NCBI RefSeq assembly: GCF_000215935.2
Contig: NZ_AFNU02000001.1
Coordinates: forward strand, 1 to 64,000
Source of the DNA: Haloplasma contractile SSD-17B
GTDB lineage: Bacteria > Bacillota_I > Bacilli_A > Haloplasmatales > Haloplasmataceae
Length of the DNA stretch: 64,000 nt
Direction of reading: 5' to 3'
Shown in pieces: positions 1-8,858 of the stretch. Numbering within the stretch: the first letter of the stretch is position 1; every line of letters begins with the position of its first letter. The position numbers and the translations under genes were made by a program. The notes under the pieces were generated by a model. That model had not been told where the DNA came from. It was given only the letters and a program-made list of their open reading frames with translations, and ran no database searches.

Positions 1-137
1 GGTGTCACTCGTTCAACACAAAATATGCCATAAAACTTTCCATGTTGTTTACACAACCTAAATGTCTTGACTAAATCTGTTTGTTTTAGGCGTAGCTTCT
101 CTTTTAATAAACCAGTTACACGAAATATTCCTACTAC
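1..137 (-). other. open frame at the window edge, possible gene fragment
   Basis: A minus-strand frame stays open for 45 codons from an in-frame TGA (138-140 on the plus strand) to the window edge. It encodes a basic, protein-like string containing LRLKQTDLVKTFRLCKQHGK, and this stretch looks less AT-rich than the DNA to its right. It has no ATG or GTG start before its 44th codon and a TTG only at codon 28, so it may be the broken end of a gene lying outside the window. I do not recognise it, and it could also be chance. Confidence 0.2.
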
Positions 138-532
138 TCAAGTATTTACTTATTAAAATCTATTCATTTATATATAAGTTTAGGTAGATTTAGATAGGTT
201 TATTGTAACTGTTATTTATTCAAACTGTTAATCAAATATGATTAATTAGTAATCAGTGGTTGTAAGTTATATTATAGCACATTAAGCTTAGTCTTAATAT
301 TAATATATTAAATTTTAAGAGTATAGTGATTTGTATACATTGTCTTATGTAATTTAATTAATAAGATTTCAATATTAATTATAATTAAATTGAGGCCTTG
401 TTTTAAATTATTTGCATAAATTGACAAATACTATCATTATTTTTATTGCAGCACGATGAATTGTAAAATATTAAAAGTATATAATAAAAAAAGGGAAAAG
501 ATTTGCATAAAAATTCTAGAGGAGGTTGCAAA
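138..532. other. AT-rich intergenic region upstream of nifJ
   Basis: About 400 bases of very AT-rich sequence with no convincing gene. The only promoter-like element I see is TTGACA at 421-426 with a poor -10 (TATTGC, 444-449) 17 bases later, placed correctly for transcription of the first PFOR gene. No riboswitch-like conserved motif was recognised. Confidence 0.4.
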
Positions 533-3500
533 ATGGCAAAAAAATTCCAATCAATGGATGGTGCACAGGCGTGTGCTTATTGTTCATACGCTTTTACAGA
601 AGTTGCAGGAATCTATCCGATTACTCCTTCAAGTCCGATTGCTGAATATGTTGACTTATGGTCATCACAAGGAAAGAAAAATCTCTTTGGTGCACCAGTT
701 AAAGTCGTTGAGATGCAATCAGAAGCAGGTGCTGCAGGTGTTGTTCATGGATCATTACAAACAGGTGCACTTACGACAACGTTTACAGCATCACAAGGAT
801 TATTATTAAAAATACCTAATATGTATCGTATTGCTGGTGGCTTATTACCCGGTGTTATTCATGTTGCTGCAAGATCAATAGCCGCACAAGCGTTATCAAT
901 CTTTGGTGACCATCAAGATGTTATGGCAGCAAGACAAACTGGATTTGCAATGCTTTCAACAGGATCTGTTCAAGAAGTTATGGATTTAGCAGGTGTCGCA
1001 CACTTAGCTTCAATTGAAAGTCGAATACCGTTCATGCATTTCTTTGATGGATTCAGAACCTCACATGAAATTCAAAAAGTAGAAATGATGGATTATGAGG
1101 TGTATGACCGTCTTTTGGATCGACAAGCTGTTAAACGTTTCCGTGATAATGCATTAAATCCAAATCATCCTGTGACAAGAGGATCTGCACAAAATGACGA
1201 TGTATATTTTCAGACAAGAGAAGTTCAGAATAAATTCTATGATGAAGTTCCGGATATCGTAAATAAATACATGCAAGAAGTCTCAAAAGAAACAGGACGA
1301 AACTATGCTCCTTTTGTCTACTATGGTCCAAGTGATGCAACAGATATCATTATTGCCATGGGATCAGTAACAGAAACAATTGAAGAAACGATTGATTATC
1401 TGAATAATCAAGGAAAAAAAGTCGGACTTATTACTGTTCATTTATACAGGCCGTTTAGTAAAAAGTATTTCTTTAATAGTCTACCAGATTCCGTACAGCG
1501 TATTGCAGTACTCGATCGAACTAAAGAGCCTGGTGCAACTGGTGAACCATTATACTTAGAGATAAGATCAGTTTTTTATGGAAGAGAAAATGCGCCACAG
1601 ATTATAGGTGGACGTTATGGATTATCATCTAAGGATACGACACCCGCACAAATTATAGCAGTTTATGAAAATTTAGCAGGGGAGGCTAGAAATCACTTTA
1701 CAATTGGTATTAAAGATGATGTAACGAACTTATCGCTTGACATTCCAGAAAATATAAATGTTTTATCAGATGATGTCACAGAAGCACTGTTCTTTGGACT
1801 AGGGTCTGATGGTACTGTAGGTGCTAATAAAAATACAATTAAGATTATTGGTGAAAATACTGATTATTATGGTCAGGCATATTTTGCATATGATTCAAAA
1901 AAATCAGGTGGGGTAACACGTTCTCATTTGCGTTTTGCTAAAAATCCAATCCGCTCAACCTACTTATGTTCTAATCCAACATTTGTATCCTGTTCAACAG
2001 ATTCTTACTTACATAAATACGACATGGTAAGTGGAATTAGACAAGGTGGTACATTCTTACTAAATACTGTCCATTCTAAAGATGAAATTATAGACATGCT
2101 ACCTACACATGTTAAACGTATGTTGGCTGAAAAAAATATAAACTTTTATATCATTGATGCAGTGACAATGGCGAATGGAATAGGACTAGGTAGAAGAATC
2201 AACACAATTATGCAATCTGCATTCTTCAAGTTAAATGAACAAATATTACCTTATGAAGAAGCAAAAGACTTAATGAAAACATATGCTAAAAAGTTATATA
2301 GCCGTAAAGGTGAAGCAATTGTCGAAATGAACTACCAAGCAATCGATGCAGGTGGTGACAAGTTAGTTAAGGTGGATATTTTAGCTGACTGGAAAACTCT
2401 AGAGTCACCTCAAGTAGCCGAAACTGCAAATAATGAAAAACCAGAGATACCAAACTTCGTTGAAAATATTGCGAATCCTATTAATGCCATCAAGGGATAT
2501 GATCTTCCTGTATCAGTGTTTGAGGGTTATGAAGATGGAACGATGATTAATGGATCGACAGCATTTGAAAAGCGGGGGATTGCAAACTTTGTTCCAAAAT
2601 GGGTTGAAGAGAATTGTATTCAGTGTAACCAGTGTGCGTATGTTTGTCCACATGCCGTAATAAGAGCATTCTTATTAACAGATGATGAATTAAAGAACGC
2701 ACCTGATGATACAGTTACTTTAAAACCCTTTGGTAAAGGTCTAGATGGATTATACTATCGGATCCAGGTCTCAACTCTCGATTGTACGGGTTGTGAACTA
2801 TGTGTAAATGTATGTCCTGGTAAGCGTGGGGTGAAGGCATTAGAGATGTCACCAATTGGTGAAGAAATCGATAAGGGTGAAATAACACGTTCAGATTACA
2901 TATTTAATAATGTAACGTATAAAGACAATCTAATAAGTAAGAACACAGTCAAAGGATCACAGTTTGCACAACCTTTATTCGAGTTCCACGGTGCATGTGC
3001 GGGATGTGGCGAGACACCATATATTACACTCGCAACTCAATTATTTGGAGACAGTATGATGATTGCAAATGCAACAGGCTGTTCTTCTATTTATGGTGGA
3101 TCGTATCCTGCTACACCTTATACGATAAATTCACAAGGAAATGGACCAGCTTGGGCTAACTCACTATTTGAAGATAATGCCGAATTTGGTTTTGGGATGA
3201 GAATTGCATCAGAAACAATAAGAAATCGAATTGAGTTAGCAATGGAAGAAACAATGGATCAGGTAGAACCTGAGTTACAAGATTTATTTAAAGTATGGAT
3301 TGAAAAACGCGATAGTATGGCAGAAACTAAGGCATTAAAACCGAAATTAATTAAAGCTTTAGAAAATACATCAGTTGAGTCTGCAAAATCAATCTTAGAA
3401 ATAAAAGACTATATTGTTCGTCAATCAAACTGGATTATTGGTGGAGACGGATGGGCTTATGATATTGGATACGGAGGACTAGACCATGTCATTGCAAATC

Positions 3501-4114
3501 AGGAGGATGTAAATATACTAGTACTCGATACTGAAGTATATTCGAATACTGGTGGACAATCATCAAAATCTTCACAGACTGGTTCAATCGCAAAGTTTAC
3601 AGCAGCCGGTAAACCAGGTAAGAAGAAGGACTTAGCAGCTATGGCTATGACTTATGGACATGTGTATGTTGCATCTGTTTCACTTGGTGCTAACATGAAC
3701 CAAGTAATTAAAGCATTCACTGAGGCAGAGGCTCATGATGGTCCTTCAATCATTATTGCCTATTCTACTTGTATAGCACATGGAATTAAAGGAGGACTTG
3801 GAAATACAGCAAGTCAGACAAAGTTAGCAGTTGAATGTGGTTACTGGCCAATCTTTAGATTTAATCCTAAACTTGCTGATGTTGGTAAAAATCCACTTCA
3901 AATTGATTGTAAGGAACCAAATTGGGATAAGTATCATGATTTCTTAATGAGTGAAGCAAGGTACGCTCAGCTCTCTAAAATAAATGGAGACGACGCTAAA
4001 CTATTACTTGAGGCAAACAAAGAAGAGGCAAAGAGACGTTGGATGATGTATAAACGTTATTCATCTATGGATTATTCATTTGAAATACAAGACGAACAAA
4101 CGGAAACAGTATAA
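533..4114 (+). CDS. nifJ: pyruvate:ferredoxin (flavodoxin) oxidoreductase, copy 1
   Basis: Homodimeric-type PFOR of 1193 residues, the usual full length. It oxidatively decarboxylates pyruvate with CoA to acetyl-CoA and CO2 and passes electrons to ferredoxin or flavodoxin in the cytosol. All domains are fused in the usual order: an N-terminal pyruvate/TPP domain starting MAKKFQSMDG, a ferredoxin-like domain with two 4Fe-4S motifs (CIQCNQCAYVCP near residue 695 and CTGCELCVNVCP near 751), then the C-terminal TPP domain with CAGCGETPY, GCSSIYG and GDGWAYDIG near residue 970 and the late cysteine in YSTCIAHGI. The ATG at 533 follows AGAGGAGG (518-525); an upstream in-frame ATG at 503 has no comparable site. 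A strong terminator follows at 4124. The next gene is a close paralogue, so this intact copy probably carries the activity. Confidence 0.97.
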   Translation: MAKKFQSMDGAQACAYCSYAFTEVAGIYPITPSSPIAEYVDLWSSQGKKNLFGAPVKVVEMQSEAGAAGVVHGSLQTGALTTTFTASQGLLLKIPNMYRIAGGLLPGVIHVAARSIAAQALSIFGDHQDVMAARQTGFAMLSTGSVQEVMDLAGVAHLASIESRIPFMHFFDGFRTSHEIQKVEMMDYEVYDRLLDRQAVKRFRDNALNPNHPVTRGSAQNDDVYFQTREVQNKFYDEVPDIVNKYMQEVSKETGRNYAPFVYYGPSDATDIIIAMGSVTETIEETIDYLNNQGKKVGLITVHLYRPFSKKYFFNSLPDSVQRIAVLDRTKEPGATGEPLYLEIRSVFYGRENAPQIIGGRYGLSSKDTTPAQIIAVYENLAGEARNHFTIGIKDDVTNLSLDIPENINVLSDDVTEALFFGLGSDGTVGANKNTIKIIGENTDYYGQAYFAYDSKKSGGVTRSHLRFAKNPIRSTYLCSNPTFVSCSTDSYLHKYDMVSGIRQGGTFLLNTVHSKDEIIDMLPTHVKRMLAEKNINFYIIDAVTMANGIGLGRRINTIMQSAFFKLNEQILPYEEAKDLMKTYAKKLYSRKGEAIVEMNYQAIDAGGDKLVKVDILADWKTLESPQVAETANNEKPEIPNFVENIANPINAIKGYDLPVSVFEGYEDGTMINGSTAFEKRGIANFVPKWVEENCIQCNQCAYVCPHAVIRAFLLTDDELKNAPDDTVTLKPFGKGLDGLYYRIQVSTLDCTGCELCVNVCPGKRGVKALEMSPIGEEIDKGEITRSDYIFNNVTYKDNLISKNTVKGSQFAQPLFEFHGACAGCGETPYITLATQLFGDSMMIANATGCSSIYGGSYPATPYTINSQGNGPAWANSLFEDNAEFGFGMRIASETIRNRIELAMEETMDQVEPELQDLFKVWIEKRDSMAETKALKPKLIKALENTSVESAKSILEIKDYIVRQSNWIIGGDGWAYDIGYGGLDHVIANQEDVNILVLDTEVYSNTGGQSSKSSQTGSIAKFTAAGKPGKKKDLAAMAMTYGHVYVASVSLGANMNQVIKAFTEAEAHDGPSIIIAYSTCIAHGIKGGLGNTASQTKLAVECGYWPIFRFNPKLADVGKNPLQIDCKEPNWDKYHDFLMSEARYAQLSKINGDDAKLLLEANKEEAKRRWMMYKRYSSMDYSFEIQDEQTETV

Positions 4115-4123
4115 AACTACTTA

Positions 4124-4154
4124 GGACTAAGCAATGGTTGCTTGGTCCTTTTTT
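4124..4154 (+). terminator. rho-independent terminator of nifJ copy 1
   Basis: An 11-bp stem (GGACTAAGCAA, 4124-4134, pairing with 4138-4148 through G-U and Watson-Crick pairs) with a 3-base loop is followed by six T residues. It separates the two PFOR genes into different transcripts. Confidence 0.85.
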
Positions 4155-4344
4155 CATGCCATAAATAATTCTAAAGAACCTTTACCAATATATTCTAAAA
4201 GTGCATCACATGACAAGAACTAGAAAAAAGGATAGAATAGCATTTGATATTTCTGTATATTACCTATGAACGATCATTAAAAGTTCCAAATATAGAAAAT
4301 TAATGAAAAATGTTAAATAATTGGAAGTTGTGATTCTATTATCA

Positions 4345-4373
4345 TTGAATATGAAAGGTAAAAGGTGTATAAT
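4345..4373 (+). promoter_or_regulatory. sigma-A-type promoter of nifJ copy 2
   Basis: TTGAAT (4345-4350) and TATAAT (4368-4373) are spaced by 17 bases, 49 bases ahead of the start codon of the second PFOR gene. This gives the second copy its own transcription. Confidence 0.65.
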
Positions 4374-4421
4374 TATCATTGGTAATATTTAAGTGTAAAA
4401 TATTAGAGGAGGTATTTTTAA

Positions 4422-7154
4422 ATGGCAAAGAAATTCCAATCAATGGATGGAAACCAGGCTGCTGCATATTGCTCATATGCATTTACTGAAGTAGCGGGAA
4501 TTTATCCAATTACTCCGTCATCTCCGATGGCAGAATATGTTGACCTTTGGTCTTCTCAGGGTAAGAAGAACTTATTTGGGGCACCTGTAAGGGTAGTCGA
4601 AATGCAATCAGAAGCGGGAGCAGCAGGATCTGTTCACGGTTCATTACAAGCAGGTGCATTAACAACGACATTTACAGCATCACAAGGATTACTATTAAAG
4701 GTTCCTAATATGTATAAAATAGCAGGTGAATTACTACCAGGTGTTATTCACGTTGCTGCACGTTCAATCGCGGCGCAGGCTTTATCAATCTATGGTGACC
4801 ACCAAGATGTAATGGCTGCACGTCAAACTGGTTTTGCAATGATGTCTACTGGTTCTGTTCAAGAAGTAATGGACTTAGCTGGTGTGGCTCATTTAGCAGC
4901 AGTTGAAAGTAGAATACCTTTCTTACACTTCTTTGATGGGTTCCGTACGTCTCACGAAATCCAGAAAGTTGAAGTAATGGATTATGAGGTGTTCGATCAA
5001 TTACTAGATAAGGAAGCAGTTAAAAGTTTCAGAGATAACGCTATGAATCCGAATCAACCTGTTACACGTGGTTCAGCACAAAATGATGATGTGTACTTCC
5101 AAACACGTGAAGTTCAAAATAAATTCTATGATGCAATACCTGATATTGCAGCAAAATATATGAAACAAATATCTGAGGTTACAGGACGTAATTACGCTCC
5201 ATTTGTTTATTATGGTGCAGAAGATGCAACTGATCTTGTTGTTGCAATGGGATCTGTAACAGAAACTATTGAAGAGACAATTGACTATCTAAATGCAAAT
5301 GGACGTAAAGTAGGTTTAATTACTGTACACTTATACCGTCCATTCAGTAGCGAATACTTCTTTAACGTATTCCCAGATACAGTAGAGCGTATCGCAGTAC
5401 TTGACCGTACCAAAGAACCAGGTTCTACAGGAGAACCATTATACTTAGATGTTAAATCAATCTTCTACGGTAGAGAAAATGCTCCTAAAATTATCGGTGG
5501 ACGTTATGGTCTATCATCAAAAGATACGACTCCTGCGCAAGTTGTTGCCGTGTATGATAATCTAGCAAACGAACAAAAGAATAACTTTACTGTTGGTATT
5601 AAAGATGATGTTACGCATTTATCTCTAGACCTTCCTGAAAATATAAATGTATTACCTGATGATGTAACAGAAGCTATTTTCTATGGACTGGGTTCTGATG
5701 GTACAGTTGGTGCTAATAAGAATACAATTAAAATCATCGGTGATAATACTGACTCTTATGCACAAGCATACTTTGCATATGACTCGAAGAAATCAGGTGG
5801 GGTAACGCGCTCTCACTTACGTTTTGGTAAAGATCCAATTCGCTCAACTTACTTGTGTTCAAATCCAAGATTTGTTTCATGTTCAACGGATTCATACTTA
5901 CATAAGTACGATATGATTAGTGGACTTCAAGACGGTGGAACATTCTTATTAAATACAATTCAATCACCTGAAGAAGTAATTGAGATGTTACCGAACACAA
6001 TGAAACGACAATTAGCTGAGAAAAATGCAAAATTCTATATTATTGATGCCATTTCATTAGCGCAAGAAATTGGATTAGGTCGTCGTACAAATACAATCTT
6101 ACAGTCAGCATTCTTCAAGCTGAATGAACAAATTATGCCATTCGCTGAAGCACAAGATTTAATGAAAACGTATGCGAAGAAATTATACGGTCGTAAAGGT
6201 GACGCAATTGTTGAGATGAATTACCAAGCAATTGATGCTGGTGCTGATAAATTAGTAGAGGTCGAAGTAGACCCTGATTGGGCGAACTTAGAACCGACTA
6301 AAGTAAAGGAAGTAAGTTCTTCTTTTACGAACAAAGAAGTACCTGAATTTGTTGAAAACATAGCTAATCCAATCAATGCGATTAAAGGTGATGATATTCC
6401 TGTTTCAGCATTCGTTGGTTATGAGGATGGAACAATGATCAATGGTACAACAGAATTTGAAAAGCGTGGAGTTGCAAACTTTGTACCTGAGTGGATTGAA
6501 GACAACTGTATTCAATGTAATCAGTGTGCTTATGTATGTCCACACGCTGTTATTCGTCCATTCCTAATGACAGATGAGGAATTAGAAAATGCTCCTGAAG
6601 ATACTATTTCATTAAAACCATTAGGTAGAGGATTTGACGGTCTTCATTACCGTATTCAGGTTTCAACACTTGACTGTACAGGGTGCGAGTTATGTGTAAA
6701 TGTATGTCCTGGTAAACGCGGTAATAAGGCGCTTGCAATGGCACCAATCGGTGATGAAATTGAAAAAGGTGAAGTAACAAGAGCAGATTACTTATTCAAT
6801 AACGTAACGTACAAAGATAGCTTAATGAATAAAAACACAGTAAAAGGATCACAATTTGCGCAACCATTATTTGAATTCCATGGGGCATGCGCTGGTTGTG
6901 GAGAAACACCATATATAACTTTAGCTACACAATTATTCGGTGATAGCATGATGATCGCAAATGCGACTGGATGCTCTTCAATATATGGAGGATCTTACCC
7001 TGCAACACCGTATACAATGAATGCAGAAGGAAACGGACCTGCATGGGCAAACTCATTATTCGAAGATAATGCTGAGTTTGGATTCGGTATGAGAATTGCT
7101 TCTGAAACATTACGTAGCCGAATTGAATTATTGATGGAAGAAAATATGGATTAG
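4422..7154 (+). CDS. nifJ: PFOR copy 2, truncated at an in-frame amber codon
   Basis: This tandem paralogue of the preceding gene is closely similar over its whole length and opens with the same residues after a good site (AGAGGAGG). The frame stops after 910 residues at TAG (7152-7154), where copy 1 has CAG (Gln910, nt 3260-3262). The truncated product keeps the pyruvate domains, both ferredoxin-type cluster motifs (CIQCNQCAYVCP, CTGCELCVNVCP) and CAGCGETPY. It lacks the GDGWAYDIG TPP-binding core and the final cluster cysteine, so it should be inactive as PFOR. The frame beyond the stop is intact and well conserved to 7997. A recent nonsense mutation, a sequencing error or stop-codon readthrough would all fit. 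A promoter and a terminator frame the whole 4422-7997 unit. Confidence 0.85.
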   Translation: MAKKFQSMDGNQAAAYCSYAFTEVAGIYPITPSSPMAEYVDLWSSQGKKNLFGAPVRVVEMQSEAGAAGSVHGSLQAGALTTTFTASQGLLLKVPNMYKIAGELLPGVIHVAARSIAAQALSIYGDHQDVMAARQTGFAMMSTGSVQEVMDLAGVAHLAAVESRIPFLHFFDGFRTSHEIQKVEVMDYEVFDQLLDKEAVKSFRDNAMNPNQPVTRGSAQNDDVYFQTREVQNKFYDAIPDIAAKYMKQISEVTGRNYAPFVYYGAEDATDLVVAMGSVTETIEETIDYLNANGRKVGLITVHLYRPFSSEYFFNVFPDTVERIAVLDRTKEPGSTGEPLYLDVKSIFYGRENAPKIIGGRYGLSSKDTTPAQVVAVYDNLANEQKNNFTVGIKDDVTHLSLDLPENINVLPDDVTEAIFYGLGSDGTVGANKNTIKIIGDNTDSYAQAYFAYDSKKSGGVTRSHLRFGKDPIRSTYLCSNPRFVSCSTDSYLHKYDMISGLQDGGTFLLNTIQSPEEVIEMLPNTMKRQLAEKNAKFYIIDAISLAQEIGLGRRTNTILQSAFFKLNEQIMPFAEAQDLMKTYAKKLYGRKGDAIVEMNYQAIDAGADKLVEVEVDPDWANLEPTKVKEVSSSFTNKEVPEFVENIANPINAIKGDDIPVSAFVGYEDGTMINGTTEFEKRGVANFVPEWIEDNCIQCNQCAYVCPHAVIRPFLMTDEELENAPEDTISLKPLGRGFDGLHYRIQVSTLDCTGCELCVNVCPGKRGNKALAMAPIGDEIEKGEVTRADYLFNNVTYKDSLMNKNTVKGSQFAQPLFEFHGACAGCGETPYITLATQLFGDSMMIANATGCSSIYGGSYPATPYTMNAEGNGPAWANSLFEDNAEFGFGMRIASETLRSRIELLMEENMD

Positions 7155-7997
7155 GTTGAACCTGAATTACAAGATGTATTCAAACAATGGACTGATAACC
7201 GTAGTAGTGCAAAAGAAACAGCTGCATTACGACCAAAATTAATCGAATTGTTAGAAAAGACATCGTCTAATGAAGCAAAAGCAATTCTAGAACTTAAAAA
7301 CTATATCACAAAACAATCAAACTGGATCATCGGTGGAGATGGTTGGGCATATGACATCGGATTCGGTGGACTAGACCATGTTATTGCTAACAATGAAGAT
7401 GTTAACATTCTAGTATTAGATACTGAGGTATACTCAAATACTGGTGGACAATCATCTAAATCATCTCAAACTGGATCTATTGCTAAATTTACGGCAGCTG
7501 GTAAACCAGGTAAGAAGAAAGACTTAGCATCAATTGCGATGACTTACGGACATGTTTATGTTGCAACTGTATCGCTTGGTGCAAACATGAACCAAGTAAT
7601 TAAAGCCTTTGCAGAAGCGGAAGCACATGACGGACCTTCAGTAATCATTGCTTACTCTACATGTATAGCACATGGTATCAAAGGTGGACTTGGTCAAAGT
7701 GGTAAGCAAACGAAGCTTGCTGTTGAAAGTGGATATTGGCCAATCTTCAGATTTAACCCTGCACTAGCAGATGAAGGTAAAAACCCATTACAAATAGATT
7801 GTAAAGAACCGAAATGGGAAAAATACCATGACTTCTTAATGAGTGAAGGACGTTATGCACAATTAACGAAGATTAACCCCGATCAAGCAAGTCGTCTACT
7901 TGAAGCAAATAAAGAAGAGTCTAAGCGTCGTTGGAATATGTACAAACGATATGCTGCAATGGATTACTCTTTAGAAACAGAAGAAGACACTGAGTAA
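7155..7997 (+). CDS. C-terminal part of PFOR copy 2, downstream of the amber codon
   Basis: The reading frame of copy 2 continues without further interruption for 280 residues after the TAG. It starts VEPELQDVF, matching copy 1 residue for residue in this region, and holds the C-terminal TPP-binding segment (GGDGWAYDIGFGG, LDTEVYSNTGGQ) and the cysteine in YSTCIAHGI. The first possible independent start is TTG at 7248 with no ribosome binding site in front, so separate translation is unlikely. Expression would need readthrough of the TAG, suppression or reinitiation. The lack of frameshifts or further stops argues that the disruption is recent or not real. Confidence 0.75.
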   Translation, partial: VEPELQDVFKQWTDNRSSAKETAALRPKLIELLEKTSSNEAKAILELKNYITKQSNWIIGGDGWAYDIGFGGLDHVIANNEDVNILVLDTEVYSNTGGQSSKSSQTGSIAKFTAAGKPGKKKDLASIAMTYGHVYVATVSLGANMNQVIKAFAEAEAHDGPSVIIAYSTCIAHGIKGGLGQSGKQTKLAVESGYWPIFRFNPALADEGKNPLQIDCKEPKWEKYHDFLMSEGRYAQLTKINPDQASRLLEANKEESKRRWNMYKRYAAMDYSLETEEDTE

Positions 7998-8009
7998 GAC
8001 TAACTCTAA

Positions 8010-8045
8010 AACCACTCAAGCACTTTGGTGCTTGAGTGGTTTTTT
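8010..8045 (+). terminator. terminator of nifJ copy 2, target of intron insertion
   Basis: A 14-bp stem (8010-8023 with 8028-8041) closes a 4-base loop and ends in a run of T. The group II intron starts two bases after the T-run, an arrangement typical of class C group II introns, which insert behind terminator hairpins. Confidence 0.9.
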
Positions 8046-8046
8046 A

Positions 8047-8660
8047 GTGCGCCGTGCATGTGTTAAAACTTGAGAGTGAAAGTCGCTTGTAGGCTTGGTA
8101 GTAGGAACCACTAGCTAAAGGCAAGGGTGTCCATCGTGAGGTGGAAGTCTTTTGGAAGACGGAGGCATAGTCTTGGCTCGACGAACAGAAACCACATAGA
8201 AGGCTGTATAAACTGGATGAGTTTGCTAAACAAAACAAACTCCAATACTACCCGAGGTTTATGCAGTAAATGTGGCGAGTAGATTATATGAAAGTATTAA
8301 CACTTACCGCGGGAGTTCTTGATGATATGCTTTTATTAGTAATCTATATAGGGATGTATAGTTGAACATCAAGAAGTCAGTTCTTATCATAGTAGCGATG
8401 AATCATAGGAAACTATAGGGAGCGAAGGATAAGACGTTAAATGTAATCTGTCTTGAAACATGCGAAACAACATGAGAAAACCAGACAAACTAAGAAAAGT
8501 TCTTCCTTATGAGAATAAAAGATTGGAAATCGAGGGTAATAAGGAGCAGGTTAGTAGTGTTTCTACGTAAAGTAAAGATAAAGGATAATATTTAACGAAC
8601 GTGACCCGTTTGTCCGGTGGTGTGAGAGGACGGCAGTTAGTCACTGCCTCCTACTCGATT
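8047..8660 (+). mobile_element. ORF-less, degraded group II intron, class C-like
   Basis: The 5' end GTGCGCC (8047-8053) and the 3' end CTACTCGATT (8651-8660) are typical of bacterial group II introns. Internal blocks such as AAGGGTGTCC, ACGAACAGAAACCACAT and GGATGAGTTTGC match what I remember of domain I of class IIC introns such as the Oceanobacillus one. A domain VI-like hairpin (GGCAGT 8632-8637 with ACTGCC 8643-8648) is intact. No reverse transcriptase/maturase is encoded. Domain V looks damaged: its 3' arm (8607-8620) is recognisable, but the lower 5' arm that should face CCGGTGG is the AT-rich 8587-8594, so the catalytic triad is not visible. Position right behind a terminator supports class C. 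Splicing activity is doubtful. Confidence 0.8.
8472..8570 (+). other. 32-codon open frame in the intron, possible maturase-gene relic
   Basis: Within the part of the intron where domain IV normally carries the maturase gene, an ATG frame of 32 codons begins MRKPDKLRKVLPYENK. It has no clear ribosome binding site and no recognisable RT motif. It may be the leftover N-terminus of a deleted intron-encoded protein, or chance. Confidence 0.2.
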
Positions 8661-8764
8661 AAAAATAATACAACTAAAGATAAACTAAAGTATTATAATT
8701 ATTAGTTGTGATTGGTACATTAAATGAATAATAATAGTAATTTACAATCTATTATGATAATATA

Positions 8765-8792
8765 TTGGTAAAGACTGTAAATAAATTATAAA
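8765..8792 (+). promoter_or_regulatory. possible promoter of the GLUG lipoprotein gene
   Basis: TTGGTA (8765-8770) and TATAAA (8787-8792) are 16 bases apart in the AT-rich 200 bases between the intron and the next gene. The region is so AT-rich that chance matches are expected. Confidence 0.3.
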
Positions 8793-8858
8793 TCAATTAA
8801 TTAATACCAAAAAAATATAATTTATTATACAGTAATAATAAGATTTAGGGGATTATAT

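Noticed and set aside
1131-1340. Antisense frame of 69 codons inside nifJ
   Set aside because: It lies wholly within a conserved gene, has no ribosome binding site, and its codons are those forced by the sense strand.
7248-7997. Independent gene starting at TTG 7248
   Set aside because: No ribosome binding site, and the conserved frame already begins right after the amber codon, so it is the tail of nifJ2.
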